Counted from the first letter of the stretch, positions 36,400 to 44,648 are shown. The stretch: DNA of 64,000 nt from Fibrobacterota bacterium (GCA_003165595.1 PLWQ01000003.1:41960-105959), one strand, 5' to 3'. The notes: generated from the sequence alone by a model not told the origin. A program made the numbers and translations.

Positions 36400-38565
36400 A
36401 TGAATGGTTACCCTTTTAACATATTCGCTTTATTTCTATTGTTTTTCCCAATTCAAATGGCAAATGCTCAGTGGAAGGAATTGAATAGACCGCCGGGCGG
36501 AGAAATCGCAGCTCTTGCCAAAAGCAATAATACTATCTTTGTCGGAACGCGGGGCTCCGGAATGTTCCGTTCCACCGATAATGGAACAAACTGGGAAGTT
36601 TGTAATAGCGGCATTGGGGCAAATGATAGGACTATCCTATATATCTCAGTAACCGGCAGCAAAATCTTTGCTGTAGGAAATAATGAAGTTTACCTTTCCA
36701 CCGACAACGGGACGAACTGGAGTACCTTTTTCTCTAGAAGTAACTTTTCAATTTCAGCTTTTTCGGTGAAAGATAGTACGACATATTTTGTGGGAGGGAG
36801 CCCGGGAATTATCAGCTATTCCACTGACAACGGCGCAAGCTGGTGGAATTCAAATTCAGGGCTTCCGAGCCTTTACTATGCTACCGCTATTGTAAGTTGT
36901 GGTGATACGATTATTGCAGGATTAGACTATAGTGGTATTTACATGTCCATCGATAATGGAGCAACATGGAGACAGCCGGTGACTACCGGACTTCCGACAA
37001 ATTCATATATATTTTTCTTCCTGAAGGCCGACAGTTGTATCTATGCAAATACGGTTGGAGGCCTTTACATTTCCGACGATAATGGGTTTCATTGGAAATC
37101 GGTGCAAACGGGTAATCTTCCCGTCGTTCGGAGCCTTGCATACAATAATAATAAAGCTCTATTTGCCGGAACCGATTCAGGCGTGTTTCTTTCCACCGAT
37201 AAGGGAACAAGCTGGATTGCCGCCTCACGATTTCCCTATAGCTCAATTTTTGGTTTCAATCAGGTTGATGCTATCGCCTTAACCGACAGTACCATCTTTG
37301 CCGGGACTGAAGGCGGAGGCGTGTTTCTTTCCACCGATAACGGGACGAGTTGGTCTAATACCGGATTCGGTTTCTCGGCCCAAGCAGTTTCATCGCTAAC
37401 AACAATCGGCGACATTCTCGTCTTAGGAACCTCTAACTACGGGATTTTTCGGTCCCTTGACAATGGTTTGCATTGGACTCCTACTGATTCCGGTCTTCCA
37501 CGTTGTCGTGTCAATACAATGAAGACAATTGGAACGACGCTTCTTACCGGAATTTCTTACTTTAACGACACGGTCGGAGGGATATTCATTTCAAATGATA
37601 GTGGGAAAACCTGGTCCTCCCCTCCTTCCAGTACCCCTAAAAGGCCTGTTTGGGCATTTGCCGAAAGTGGAAACACAATTTTTACTGGAACGGATAACGG
37701 GGTCTTTACTTCCAACGATACCGGAAAGACCTGGACGGTGTCCGGCCTCGTAATCAATGATCGATTCAACATACAAATTCATGCAATATCAACAAAAGGA
37801 AATACTGTCTTTGCGGCGAACAAAATTTATACAAATCACAAGGATAGCGTGATTTTCCGTTCTACCGATATGGGCATGAACTGGACACCTTTACACTCAG
37901 GTTTCACGGATTGCACTGTTGCTTATTCTCTCGCAACGATAGACAGCACGATCTTTGCTGGAACCGGATGTGCGCCCGGAACGCCGAATAATGGCGTTTT
38001 CCGGTCTGCGGATAATGGAGACACCTGGACGGCAGTCGGTTTACAGAATTCTATTATTCACGATTTCGCCGTAAGTGGCGGCAACCTGTTCGTCGGGACT
38101 GACAGCGGAGTTTATGTATCCGGTGATTTGGGAAACTCCTGGACGTCTGTTGATTCCGGATTGACCGATATCGTCTCCTCATTTCTCGTACGATACAATG
38201 ATTTGTATGCGGTGACTGGCATAACCTCGAGCAACGGCATATGGCGAAGGGCGATTTCAGAAATGACCGGGGTGAATTCTAAATCGAAGCCGAGAACTCA
38301 AGAACAGTCTGGTGAAATAGCGGTTACTTCGAGACGCTTCGGCTCCCGTATAACTGTTGAACTGACGTTATCTTCCCCAGGTAAGATAGCCGCAGATATC
38401 GTCGACTTATCAGGACATATCGTTGTTCATCTTGTGGATACTAAGCTTTGTCAGGGCCAATACCGCTATCGATGGAATGCAGGGAACGTGGCCAACGGCT
38501 GTTATTTTTTACATGTGCAAACGGAATCTGGCTCCAAGGTGAGGAGCATATTGATTCTGCGATGA
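36400..38565 (+). CDS. Secreted beta-propeller (BNR/Ycf48-like) protein with C-terminal sorting-like domain
   Basis: 721 aa. A signal peptide (~1-24, ending MANAQ) is followed by about a dozen repeats of the type 'GVFLSTDKGTSWIAAS' (Asp-box-like S/T-x-D-x-G-x-x-W), forming one or two propellers. The last ~90 residues ('AADIVDLSGHIVVHL...GQYRYRWNAGNVANGCYFLHVQTESGSKVRSILIL') match the beta-sandwich sorting domain of type IX-like secreted proteins or FlgD-like domains. It probably binds a surface ligand or glycan; no catalytic residues are evident. It is the lone gene of its cassette. Confidence 0.8.
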   Translation: MNGYPFNIFALFLLFFPIQMANAQWKELNRPPGGEIAALAKSNNTIFVGTRGSGMFRSTDNGTNWEVCNSGIGANDRTILYISVTGSKIFAVGNNEVYLSTDNGTNWSTFFSRSNFSISAFSVKDSTTYFVGGSPGIISYSTDNGASWWNSNSGLPSLYYATAIVSCGDTIIAGLDYSGIYMSIDNGATWRQPVTTGLPTNSYIFFFLKADSCIYANTVGGLYISDDNGFHWKSVQTGNLPVVRSLAYNNNKALFAGTDSGVFLSTDKGTSWIAASRFPYSSIFGFNQVDAIALTDSTIFAGTEGGGVFLSTDNGTSWSNTGFGFSAQAVSSLTTIGDILVLGTSNYGIFRSLDNGLHWTPTDSGLPRCRVNTMKTIGTTLLTGISYFNDTVGGIFISNDSGKTWSSPPSSTPKRPVWAFAESGNTIFTGTDNGVFTSNDTGKTWTVSGLVINDRFNIQIHAISTKGNTVFAANKIYTNHKDSVIFRSTDMGMNWTPLHSGFTDCTVAYSLATIDSTIFAGTGCAPGTPNNGVFRSADNGDTWTAVGLQNSIIHDFAVSGGNLFVGTDSGVYVSGDLGNSWTSVDSGLTDIVSSFLVRYNDLYAVTGITSSNGIWRRAISEMTGVNSKSKPRTQEQSGEIAVTSRRFGSRITVELTLSSPGKIAADIVDLSGHIVVHLVDTKLCQGQYRYRWNAGNVANGCYFLHVQTESGSKVRSILILR

Positions 38566-38651
38566 TGGTACTCTTTTTCGGTTCTATGCTGCTTGAAATA
38601 GTGATCAAAATTGCGGCGGCGGAAAGAAAAAGACATGGGCCGGTTTAAAGC

Positions 38652-38804
38652 CTGCAACACACGCAGCCGCGCCATGCCCGCATGACATGACGGTTTCGCC
38701 ACCCGTCATGTCAGCCAAGTCATGTCGCAAAATGCTCCGTCGTGGCTTCCGTCGGGTGGCGAGATATTAGGCGGGCACGGCGGGCTGTGCGTTGAACGTT
38801 GTTG
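38652..38804 (+). repeat. attC-like palindromic site after the propeller gene
   Basis: 153 bp, differing from 34608-34760 by only a few bases across the interior. Left CTGCAAC-ACACGCAGCCGCG, right GGGCTGTGCGTTGAACGTTGTTG. Preceded by GGCGGCGGAAAGAAAAAGAC, followed by GTGGTAAATTTGTGC and AACGCCGCGGG. Near-identity with a site two cassettes away points to a common source. Confidence 0.62.
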
Positions 38805-39035
38805 TGGTAAATTTGTGCACCCCAAGAACGCCGCGGGAAAAATTAAAGTTAGATAAAAATTGAAGCGGGCGTGAGCAAAAAACAATAGCCAAGAATTGCG
38901 GCACAAAGAACAAAGACAATCTTGCGCAGGCGTAATACCCCGCTCACGGTGAATGTTTTGTTCTTTTTTGTTCGGCGAAAAGCATTTTTATGTATACGGT
39001 TAATCGCGAAGGGCAAATTAGTAGGCGTAAAGGCT

Positions 39036-39416
39036 ATGGTAAATATCGAAAAACAGATCGACTATTGGCGCAAGGGCGCGGAAGAAGACATGCCCGTAGG
39101 TGTCAAGCTTGTTAAAGAAGGCAGCCTTCGTCAGGGCCTTTTTTTCATTCATCTTGCATTTGAGAAAATCCTGAAGGCTCACGTCTGCCGGAAGACCGGT
39201 GAGCTTTCCCCCCGGTCTCATAATATTTTTAGACTGTTAGAGCTGTCGGGTTTGCAACATTCAAGGGAAGATGCGCTTTTTCTTGCAAATTTGAACAAAT
39301 ACAATATCGAAGGACGTTACCCGGATTCTTATGAGGATTTGCCTGATACCTCTGAGGTTAATGATATTATCAATACGGGCGGAAGGGTTTTTAAATGGCT
39401 ATGCGATCAGTTATAG
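39036..39416 (+). CDS. HEPN-domain toxin of a HEPN-MNT pair
   Basis: 126 aa from ATG 39036. 'EKQIDYWRKGAEEDMPVGVKLVKEGSLRQGLFFIHLAFEKILKAHVCRKTG' is the usual first half of small HEPN proteins; an 'RSHNIFRLLE' helix follows. Active HEPN RNases carry RxxxxH; here the region reads SPRSHN, so activity is uncertain. The downstream gene overlaps by 22 bp and encodes the nucleotidyltransferase partner, which in known pairs AMPylates the HEPN toxin. Confidence 0.85.
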   Translation: MVNIEKQIDYWRKGAEEDMPVGVKLVKEGSLRQGLFFIHLAFEKILKAHVCRKTGELSPRSHNIFRLLELSGLQHSREDALFLANLNKYNIEGRYPDSYEDLPDTSEVNDIINTGGRVFKWLCDQL

Positions 39417-39718
39417 ACTCGGTGCGACTATATCTTCGGAAGGTAAACGACAATGGAATACCGGTTGCATTTGGTGTTCTTTTCGGCTCGCAAGCACATG
39501 GAACCTCTGACGATCAAAGTGATATCGACCTTCTCGTCGTTTCTCAGCATTTCGACGGAAAAAAAGACAAGCGTGAAACTTCATTATTATGGCAACTGAC
39601 CGTAGATACGGATAGCCGGGTTGAGCCCATTCCTGTTGGTGAACGCGAGTGGCTGGAAGATGACTCGCGCGCTATTGTCGAAATTGCCCGTAAGGAAGGC
39701 CAAGTCGTCAAGGTTTGA
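39395..39718 (+). CDS. MNT-domain nucleotidyltransferase antitoxin
   Basis: 107 aa. The motif 'GSQAHGTSDDQSDIDLLVV' is the GSx10DxD signature of minimal nucleotidyltransferases. Next to a HEPN gene it should act as antitoxin by adding AMP to the toxin. The start overlaps the toxin end by 22 bp (ATG at 39395 or 39401). The pair forms a single cassette between two attC-like sites. Confidence 0.87.
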   Translation: MAMRSVIDSVRLYLRKVNDNGIPVAFGVLFGSQAHGTSDDQSDIDLLVVSQHFDGKKDKRETSLLWQLTVDTDSRVEPIPVGEREWLEDDSRAIVEIARKEGQVVKV

Positions 39719-39869
39719 ATTCACTGGGCAACTGAAAATCGGCGCAAGAATCAAGAATTTAAGGCCCGTGCCGCAAGAGAATTTCAATACAAAGCCCCCG
39801 CCCGAAAATCATTTTAAGTCCATAAAGACAAGAAGAAGCGCGGCGTAAAGACGGGGGTGCGCAAACATC

Positions 39870-40003
39870 CCACAACACACGCTTGCCGGGCGGCCAAAGC
39901 GCCGCCGCAAATTGCCGCTTTGATGCCTCCGTCGGCGTTTTCGCTGCGCTCGCAGCCGTCATGTCGCCAATGCGTAAACTTCAGCAAGCGTGAAACGTTG
40001 GGC
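39870..40003 (+). repeat. attC-like palindromic site after HEPN-MNT
   Basis: 134 bp. Left CCACAAC-ACACGCTTGCCGGG, right CAGCAAGCGTGAAACGTTGGGC. ACGCTTGC pairs perfectly with GCAAGCGT, and the terminal GTTGGGC fits the integron core consensus GTTRRRY exactly. Followed by GAAATAAACTG. Among the large sites this is closest to a standard attC. Confidence 0.7.
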
Positions 40004-40182
40004 GAAATAAACTGCCCGTAAAGACAGGCTTAAGCTGCTGCCGAAAGGCAACGAAAGAGGAAGAGCTACGCGCCTAAGAACGCCGCATAAATGCGGCGAA
40101 GAAGAGAGCCACAAAATGACAGAGGCATCGAGTGAAAGGAACTTTATGTACGCTTTATTCCGCTTCGCGACAGATCAGCCCA
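40004..40182. other. Cassette leader region with perfect hairpin
   Basis: Non-coding start of the next cassette. CGCCGCATAAATGCGGCG (40081-40098) is a perfect 8-bp stem with a 2-nt loop. The convergent flavoprotein gene ends at 40183, so this hairpin may also serve as its terminator. Confidence 0.45.
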
Positions 40183-40590
40183 TTACGCAATTTGTTTACC
40201 AGCTTCTGCTCCAAGCGATTGATCAAAAATAGATTCAACTACAATTTTCACCACATATTTGGCTTTGGGGAAATTGGCAACTTTGTTCTTGATTCCCTCC
40301 ACTGTCTGCTCGTAAAGAGGCCCCTCCGTAATCAACTCAGCATGACCTTTTAAACTGTACCCTTTGCGCGCCTCCCCGTCATAAACCATAATCGCTACTT
40401 GCGGATTCTCCTCCAAATTTGTCCTTGTCTTCACAGAAAACAAATCTGCAAACATTATGTGCTCATCATCCAAAACGGCCAGACTGCCTTTAATTGCGAC
40501 ATTCGGCATGCCATCTTTTGACGCTGTAGCAACCCACCCGGGTTTTCCGGTCATAAATAGTTTAACTTCTTCTGGAATTTTTGTTGCCAT
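40183..40590 (-). CDS. Pyridoxamine 5'-phosphate oxidase-family flavoprotein
   Basis: 135 aa from ATG 40590, chosen for a GGAGG five bases upstream. Pattern 'KPGWVATASKDGMPNVAIKGSLAVLDDEHIMFAD', 'TRTNLEENPQVAIMVYD' and 'GYSLKGHAELIT' is the split-barrel FMN-binding fold of PNPOx-like proteins. Members reduce or oxidise small compounds with FMN or F420; the substrate is unknown. It is the last gene of a three-gene minus-strand module with an SDR enzyme and a TetR regulator. Confidence 0.88.
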   Translation of the reverse strand: MATKIPEEVKLFMTGKPGWVATASKDGMPNVAIKGSLAVLDDEHIMFADLFSVKTRTNLEENPQVAIMVYDGEARKGYSLKGHAELITEGPLYEQTVEGIKNKVANFPKAKYVVKIVVESIFDQSLGAEAGKQIA

Positions 40591-40646
40591 CGCATCCTCC
40601 ATTTGAAAGGGTTTTATTATTATTGACACAAGCAATGCTGAAAACC

Positions 40647-41591
40647 TCAGGCGTCAACGCCAGATACCTTTACAACCGCCCGCCAAAGGGCGTCCTGATT
40701 CGCGCGGTCATGGAGGTGTTCATGGCGCATGATCTCAATGGGCCCCGTCATCTTTTTAGGGGCCGAGCAAAAGAACTTGCCAGAAACATCGACGCCAAAC
40801 TTCGAGGCGTCGAGATATCTTTTGGCTCCGTCATCGACGGAATGTGACATTCCAGGAATAAGTTTCGAAATCCGCACAAATACGTTCTTCATAACAAAAC
40901 CTAGATTGCGAGGCGCCAGGGTATCTGGAGCGGCTCCGGGTGAAACTGCGTATACGGCCATGTCCGCAGGAAGCTTTCGAGCAAGGGCCGCGACCCACCA
41001 CGCGACAAATACTTTAGCATCAGAGTAAGCCGTGCTGCCCTTGTATTTTACATTCGGGGAGCTGCGCAAAATCGCTTCCACGGCTGAAACCCGGTCGCCT
41101 TTGTACTCTTTCGCAGCGAATGCCGCCAAGTCGGTAAATCGAAACATGGGTACATCACCTCGTGCAGGTTCCGCACCGGCAATAACGATACGAGCATCCG
41201 GCGCAAGAAGTCCGGCCCCTAAAAGTCCCATCGTTAACTGGTGGTGGCCGATCAGCGGCGCTTGCGACGACTCAATGTTCTCACTTGTCACAACACGTTC
41301 TTTGCCTGGCATCATACCAGCGTTAAGAAGGAGAAAATCTATGGGTACGCCTCGCTTTACTAGCTCGGCGACAGCCTTCTTCACGCTGGCAAAGGAATCA
41401 AGGTCTAGGGCGATACCAGTAATATTTTGCATTCCGGTTTCTGTCTTTAATCTATTAACGGCTTCATCCACCCGTGACTGGCTACGTCCAGTGACTATAA
41501 CGTGACTCCAACCATCCTGCACAAGTTGCCTGGCTGCCGAATATCCTAGACCAGACGTAGTGCCGCTCACGAGTGCTAGATTTTTTTTCAT
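40647..41591 (-). CDS. Short-chain dehydrogenase/reductase
   Basis: 314 aa. The NAD(P)-binding motif 'SGTTSGLGYSAARQL' lies near residue 9, 'LLLNAGMMPG' near 90, and the catalytic 'YSDAK' (YxxxK) near 190, followed by 'VSPGAAPDTL'. All catalytic elements are present. It is similar to retinol-dehydrogenase/protochlorophyllide-reductase-like SDRs. Together with the FMN protein it may detoxify a reactive compound sensed by the adjacent TetR protein. Confidence 0.9.
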   Translation of the reverse strand: MKKNLALVSGTTSGLGYSAARQLVQDGWSHVIVTGRSQSRVDEAVNRLKTETGMQNITGIALDLDSFASVKKAVAELVKRGVPIDFLLLNAGMMPGKERVVTSENIESSQAPLIGHHQLTMGLLGAGLLAPDARIVIAGAEPARGDVPMFRFTDLAAFAAKEYKGDRVSAVEAILRSSPNVKYKGSTAYSDAKVFVAWWVAALARKLPADMAVYAVSPGAAPDTLAPRNLGFVMKNVFVRISKLIPGMSHSVDDGAKRYLDASKFGVDVSGKFFCSAPKKMTGPIEIMRHEHLHDRANQDALWRAVVKVSGVDA

Positions 41592-41624
41592 ATGTCCTCT
41601 TCTTTGAAGTTTGTTTTTGTTACA

Positions 41625-42212
41625 TTAACCAAAAATAGAATTCATGGTTGTTTCGACCATTTGCTCCAGCGTTCGAACATCTTGCATATTCACTCTCGCC
41701 ATCACGTTCATGCCCATCGATGTGCCTATGATCCCGGAGGCCAAAGCCGAAGCGTCTTTTACCCGAGGTATTTCCCCAGCTTTCTGGCCTTTTTGAATTT
41801 GAGAGAGAAAAAGTGCCCGCATTTGCTCCACTGACTTCCGTATTTTTTTTGCCAACGGAGGAGGTACATTATTAAGGGTGATGGCAGTGTTAACCAGAAA
41901 GCATCCACCGGGGAACTTCCCGTCAGTACAACAGCGAATTTGCTCAGCAAAAAAAGCCTGAAAGCCCACTTTTACTGAACTCGCATTAAGCAGCTTTTCA
42001 ACCTTTGAAAAGGCGACCTCTTTTATGTAAAGATCGATTGCCTCTTCAAAAAGTTTGTTTTTGTCGCCAAAGGTCTCGTAGAGGCTCGACTTACTTAGTC
42101 CCATCGCTTCTAAAAGTTCCAGGAGATTCGTTGAATCAAACCCACGAGTCCAAAACACTTCAATGGCCTTACGCAATACTATTGTGCGGTCAAATTCGCG
42201 GGTTCTTGCCAT
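41625..42212 (-). CDS. TetR-family transcriptional regulator
   Basis: 195 aa from ATG 42212. The N-terminal helix-turn-helix is 'VLRKAIEVFWTRGFDSTNLLELLEAMGLSKSSLYETFGDKNKLFEEAI'; the C-terminal ligand domain contains 'GGCFLVNTAITLN', a feature of the AcuR/NemR-like branch that often senses electrophiles through cysteine. Its own promoter region holds a 26-bp palindrome. It leads an SDR and an FMN-protein gene, forming a classic self-regulated detoxification module. Confidence 0.92.
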   Translation of the reverse strand: MARTREFDRTIVLRKAIEVFWTRGFDSTNLLELLEAMGLSKSSLYETFGDKNKLFEEAIDLYIKEVAFSKVEKLLNASSVKVGFQAFFAEQIRCCTDGKFPGGCFLVNTAITLNNVPPPLAKKIRKSVEQMRALFLSQIQKGQKAGEIPRVKDASALASGIIGTSMGMNVMARVNMQDVRTLEQMVETTMNSIFG

Positions 42213-42226
42213 TTTTACAATATACC

Positions 42227-42252
42227 TAATCCGGACCACTTAGTCCAGATTA
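42227..42252. promoter_or_regulatory. Probable TetR operator palindrome
   Basis: TAATCCGGAC and GTCCAGATTA form 10-bp inverted arms with one mismatch around a 6-bp centre (CACTTA), starting 15 bp upstream of the tetR start codon. Position and symmetry fit an autoregulatory operator; binding is inference. Confidence 0.7.
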
Positions 42253-42385
42253 ATTTTTACAGGCGCCGTGCTCCTGCTTACCGTTGTAAAAAACAAATCA
42301 ATTTTCAAGGAGAATACAATTATGAGCGATCGTCTAGACCAAAACAAATTATTTATGTTCATAAAAAGCTTTTGTTCATTTGTAA

Positions 42386-42440
42386 GCCTAACAAAAGAAC
42401 GCAGCCGACGCTTTCAGCGCGGCTGATTCAAACGTTATCG
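42386..42440 (+). repeat. Short canonical attC-like site
   Basis: 55 bp. GCCTAAC at the left end and GTT(ATCG) at the right end; arms CAGCCGACGC and GCGCGGCTG pair over nine bases with one bulged A; short loop TTTCA. This length and layout match textbook integron attC sites. It closes the cassette carrying the SDR/FMN/TetR genes, which are reversed relative to the site. Confidence 0.72.
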
Positions 42441-42575
42441 AGAATCTGTGTCTGTCACTTTTCAATACGTCCGCCGGCGCAGTTCCATACGCCGGCGAAT
42501 CAATACGAAGAGGCGCGTAGCAAGAAAAAAACAAAGAACGGCAGCAGCAAAACCGAAGAGCGGGCAGTTTACATC

Positions 42576-42812
42576 GCCCAACACGCTAAGGCAGCTGCGG
42601 GCTTTGAGCATTTCTTGGATTTGAGCACGCCCTTGCCCCTCGGCGGGGTCAAGTTCGGGGATTTGGTTCGATCGACGGGGCAAATAACCGTTGCGGCTTC
42701 GTCGGGCACGGCGCAAACCAGCGAGACAAGGTTGTGCGTCCGCGCCCGTCTTGTCGCCGCAACTCGGGCAGCATCGCTGCCCGTTACTTCTGCCGTTTGC
42801 GGAACGTTGGTG
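42576..42812 (+). repeat. Large attC-like site following an empty cassette
   Basis: 237 bp. Left GCCCAACACGCTAAGGCAG, right CTGCCGTTTGCGGAACGTTGG; CCAAC, CGC and GGCAG elements pair. Followed by GGGAAATAAACCAGAACGA, then GCGGCGGCGAAGG and the shared leader with GCAAAGTCTATTCTAA at 42919. The ~370 bp between the previous site and this one hold no convincing gene, so the cassette appears empty. Confidence 0.58.
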
Positions 42813-43013
42813 GGAAATAAACCAGAACGAATGAAATAGTATGCGGCGGCGAAGGAGAAAACACAAGGATATTCAGATGGGGGTGCATGAAAAAAGAAAG
42901 AAATTAAACTCCTTAAATGCAAAGTCTATTCTAAGAAAAGCGCATACGCCCACGGATTGCCCCAAGAAATGCCCGTTCATTGTGAGTTTGTGAAATTTGT
43001 GCGAAGGGAAAAC

Positions 43014-43274
43014 ATGAATTCTAAACTTCCTACAAAAAAGTCCGACTTCCTTCTTTATACCGCCGCAGCCGGTAAAATAAAGATTGACGTTTTTGTTCAA
43101 GACGAAACTGTCTGGCTTACACAGAAGGCAATGGCAGAGCTGTTCGGAGTGAAAACCCCGGCTGTGAGCAAGCATTTAGCCAATATTTTTGAAACCGGCG
43201 AACTAAAGAAAGGCCCAACTATTTCCATTTTGGAAACAGTTCAAGCTGAGGGCAACCGAAAGGTCAGCAGGAAG
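43014..43274 (+). pseudogene. RhuM-family gene, truncated
   Basis: About 87 codons remain: 'SDFLLYTAAAGKIKIDVFVQDETVWLTQKAMAELFGVKTPAVSKHLANIFETGEL', the N-terminal DNA-binding-like domain of RhuM proteins, ending at 'EGNRKVSRK'. Full-length relatives are ~330 aa. The sequence switches to an IS5-like transposase fragment on the opposite strand at ~43275. Its start follows the conserved cassette leader. Confidence 0.85.
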
Positions 43275-43615
43275 GCGCGATCTGACTTTGGATTTCTTCC
43301 GGTTTTGTGCCAGTTGCGCTTCCGTCAATGGTGCGCCACGAGTCCCTTTAGCAAATATTTTGCTTCTGTACCAGAGATAATCAAGCCGTTGTTCCGCCTT
43401 TTCAGAATGATACGCGCTGTCGGCAAACACATCCGCGTTCGTGTTCTCAGGATTAAGGAGAGGTTCAAGCATGTTGGAATCGTGCACCTCTGCCGATGTC
43501 GCCACATAGTCTCGAATGATTTTATGCTTTGCATCTACCGATGCGTGATTCTTATAGCCGAAAAAGGTCTCATCGTTCTTCTTCGTCCACCGTGCATCAA
43601 CATCCTTTTGGCGAA
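43275..43615 (-). mobile_element. IS5-family transposase fragment
   Basis: Minus-strand frame 'RQKDVDARWTKKNDETFFGYKNH', 'YVATSAEVHDSNMLEPLL', 'NADVFADSAYHS' and 'NRKKSKVRSR' is the central-to-late part of IS5/IS1182-like DDE transposases. The N-terminal region and the final 'RVEHVFG' segment with the catalytic Glu are missing, so it is inactive. It ends inside rhuM. The sequence from 43616 to 43989 has no recognisable gene. Confidence 0.85.
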
Positions 43616-43989
43616 GTTTCGCCGGATGCTTCTGTCTGCCACTAACACAATCAAAACACGATTCAAATACCGGGCAAACGGTAATGAGGTTTTTTGAGGG
43701 GTAAAACCGCAATAATCATAATAGGATTCTTCCTGATTTCTTTCACCTATCGGCAAGAAGGCAATCTTTCTGTCTAGTTAAAGGGAGGAAACCGTGAGCC
43801 GCCCGAGACAACCACGCAAAGTTCCGTGCATCACCGTGCATCAGCAATCAGATTCCTCCACGAATTTCTTAAGGATTGCTGGATACCATAGCGGCCGCGG
43901 TTTTGTCTCTCTTCATAATGATGTGGCGTATACGGATTGAAGCGTTTTCTATATTACAGACATTCGACTCAATAAGGGGGAACTATTCT

Positions 43990-44499
43990 ATGCGAGGCAA
44001 AAAGGCTACTGATGTTGACGAGTATATCAAGTTGTTTACCTCAGACATACAAAGGAAACTAAGACAGATAAGAGGAATAATAGAGAAAGCGGCTCCGGCC
44101 TCAGAGGAAAAGATAAGTCACAAAATGCCCATGGTGCACTCGAGTGGAGTTCTGGTCTATTTTGCCGCATTCAAGAACCATATCGGGTTCTTTCCCACTG
44201 CGAGCGGTATCCATGAATTCAAATCGGAGTTGCGGGAATACAAGATTGCAAAAGGAACAATACAGCTTCCATACGACAAGCCAATTCCTGTTGAATTGAT
44301 ACGGAGAATAGTAGCATTTCGAGTGGAGGAAAATCGGAAAAGAATGAAATCAGAATCGCTCCCGTCTGGAACGAAGCCTCTTGGGTGCCTTCCTGAAAGA
44401 CATTGCAAACAATGCGGAATACTTTTTACTCCCCATAGTAGGAAACAGGAATATTGCAGCACGAAGTGCAGATCTGTTCATAGCATCAGGAGAAGATAA
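43990..44499 (+). CDS. DUF1801 (YdhG-like) protein with C-terminal zinc-ribbon
   Basis: 169 aa from ATG 43990, with AAGGGGGA upstream. The N-terminal ~110 residues ('VDEYIKLFTSDIQRKLRQIRGIIEKAAPASEEKISHKMPMV...YFAAFKNHIGFFPTASGIHEF') are a DUF1801 domain, proposed to be frataxin-like/iron-binding. The C-terminal tail 'HCKQCGILFTPHSRKQEYCSTKCRSVHS' is a CxxC-CxxxC zinc ribbon not usually present in this family, suggesting a fusion. Confidence 0.85.
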   Translation: MRGKKATDVDEYIKLFTSDIQRKLRQIRGIIEKAAPASEEKISHKMPMVHSSGVLVYFAAFKNHIGFFPTASGIHEFKSELREYKIAKGTIQLPYDKPIPVELIRRIVAFRVEENRKRMKSESLPSGTKPLGCLPERHCKQCGILFTPHSRKQEYCSTKCRSVHSIRRR

Positions 44500-44648
44500 T
44501 GATCGATTTGAGTATAAGCTAGGTAGGCTTAGCTGCCATCGTTTGTCATTCGAGGAAATGCCCCCACAAGATTGCGCCTCAGGCACAGAGTCAGAACGGC
44601 CACCCCGGCTGAATTGCGGAAACTAGAGGCCGGAAAATAGGCTGGAAC

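Noticed and set aside
42372-42839. 155-aa frame in the empty cassette
   Set aside because: It spans both attC-like sites and has no domain pattern, so it is a chance open frame.
7000-43000. Integron integrase, phage integrase or other intact recombinase
   Set aside because: No frame shows tyrosine-recombinase R..HxxR..Y motifs or an intact serine-recombinase; only resolvase fragments and an IS5 piece exist.
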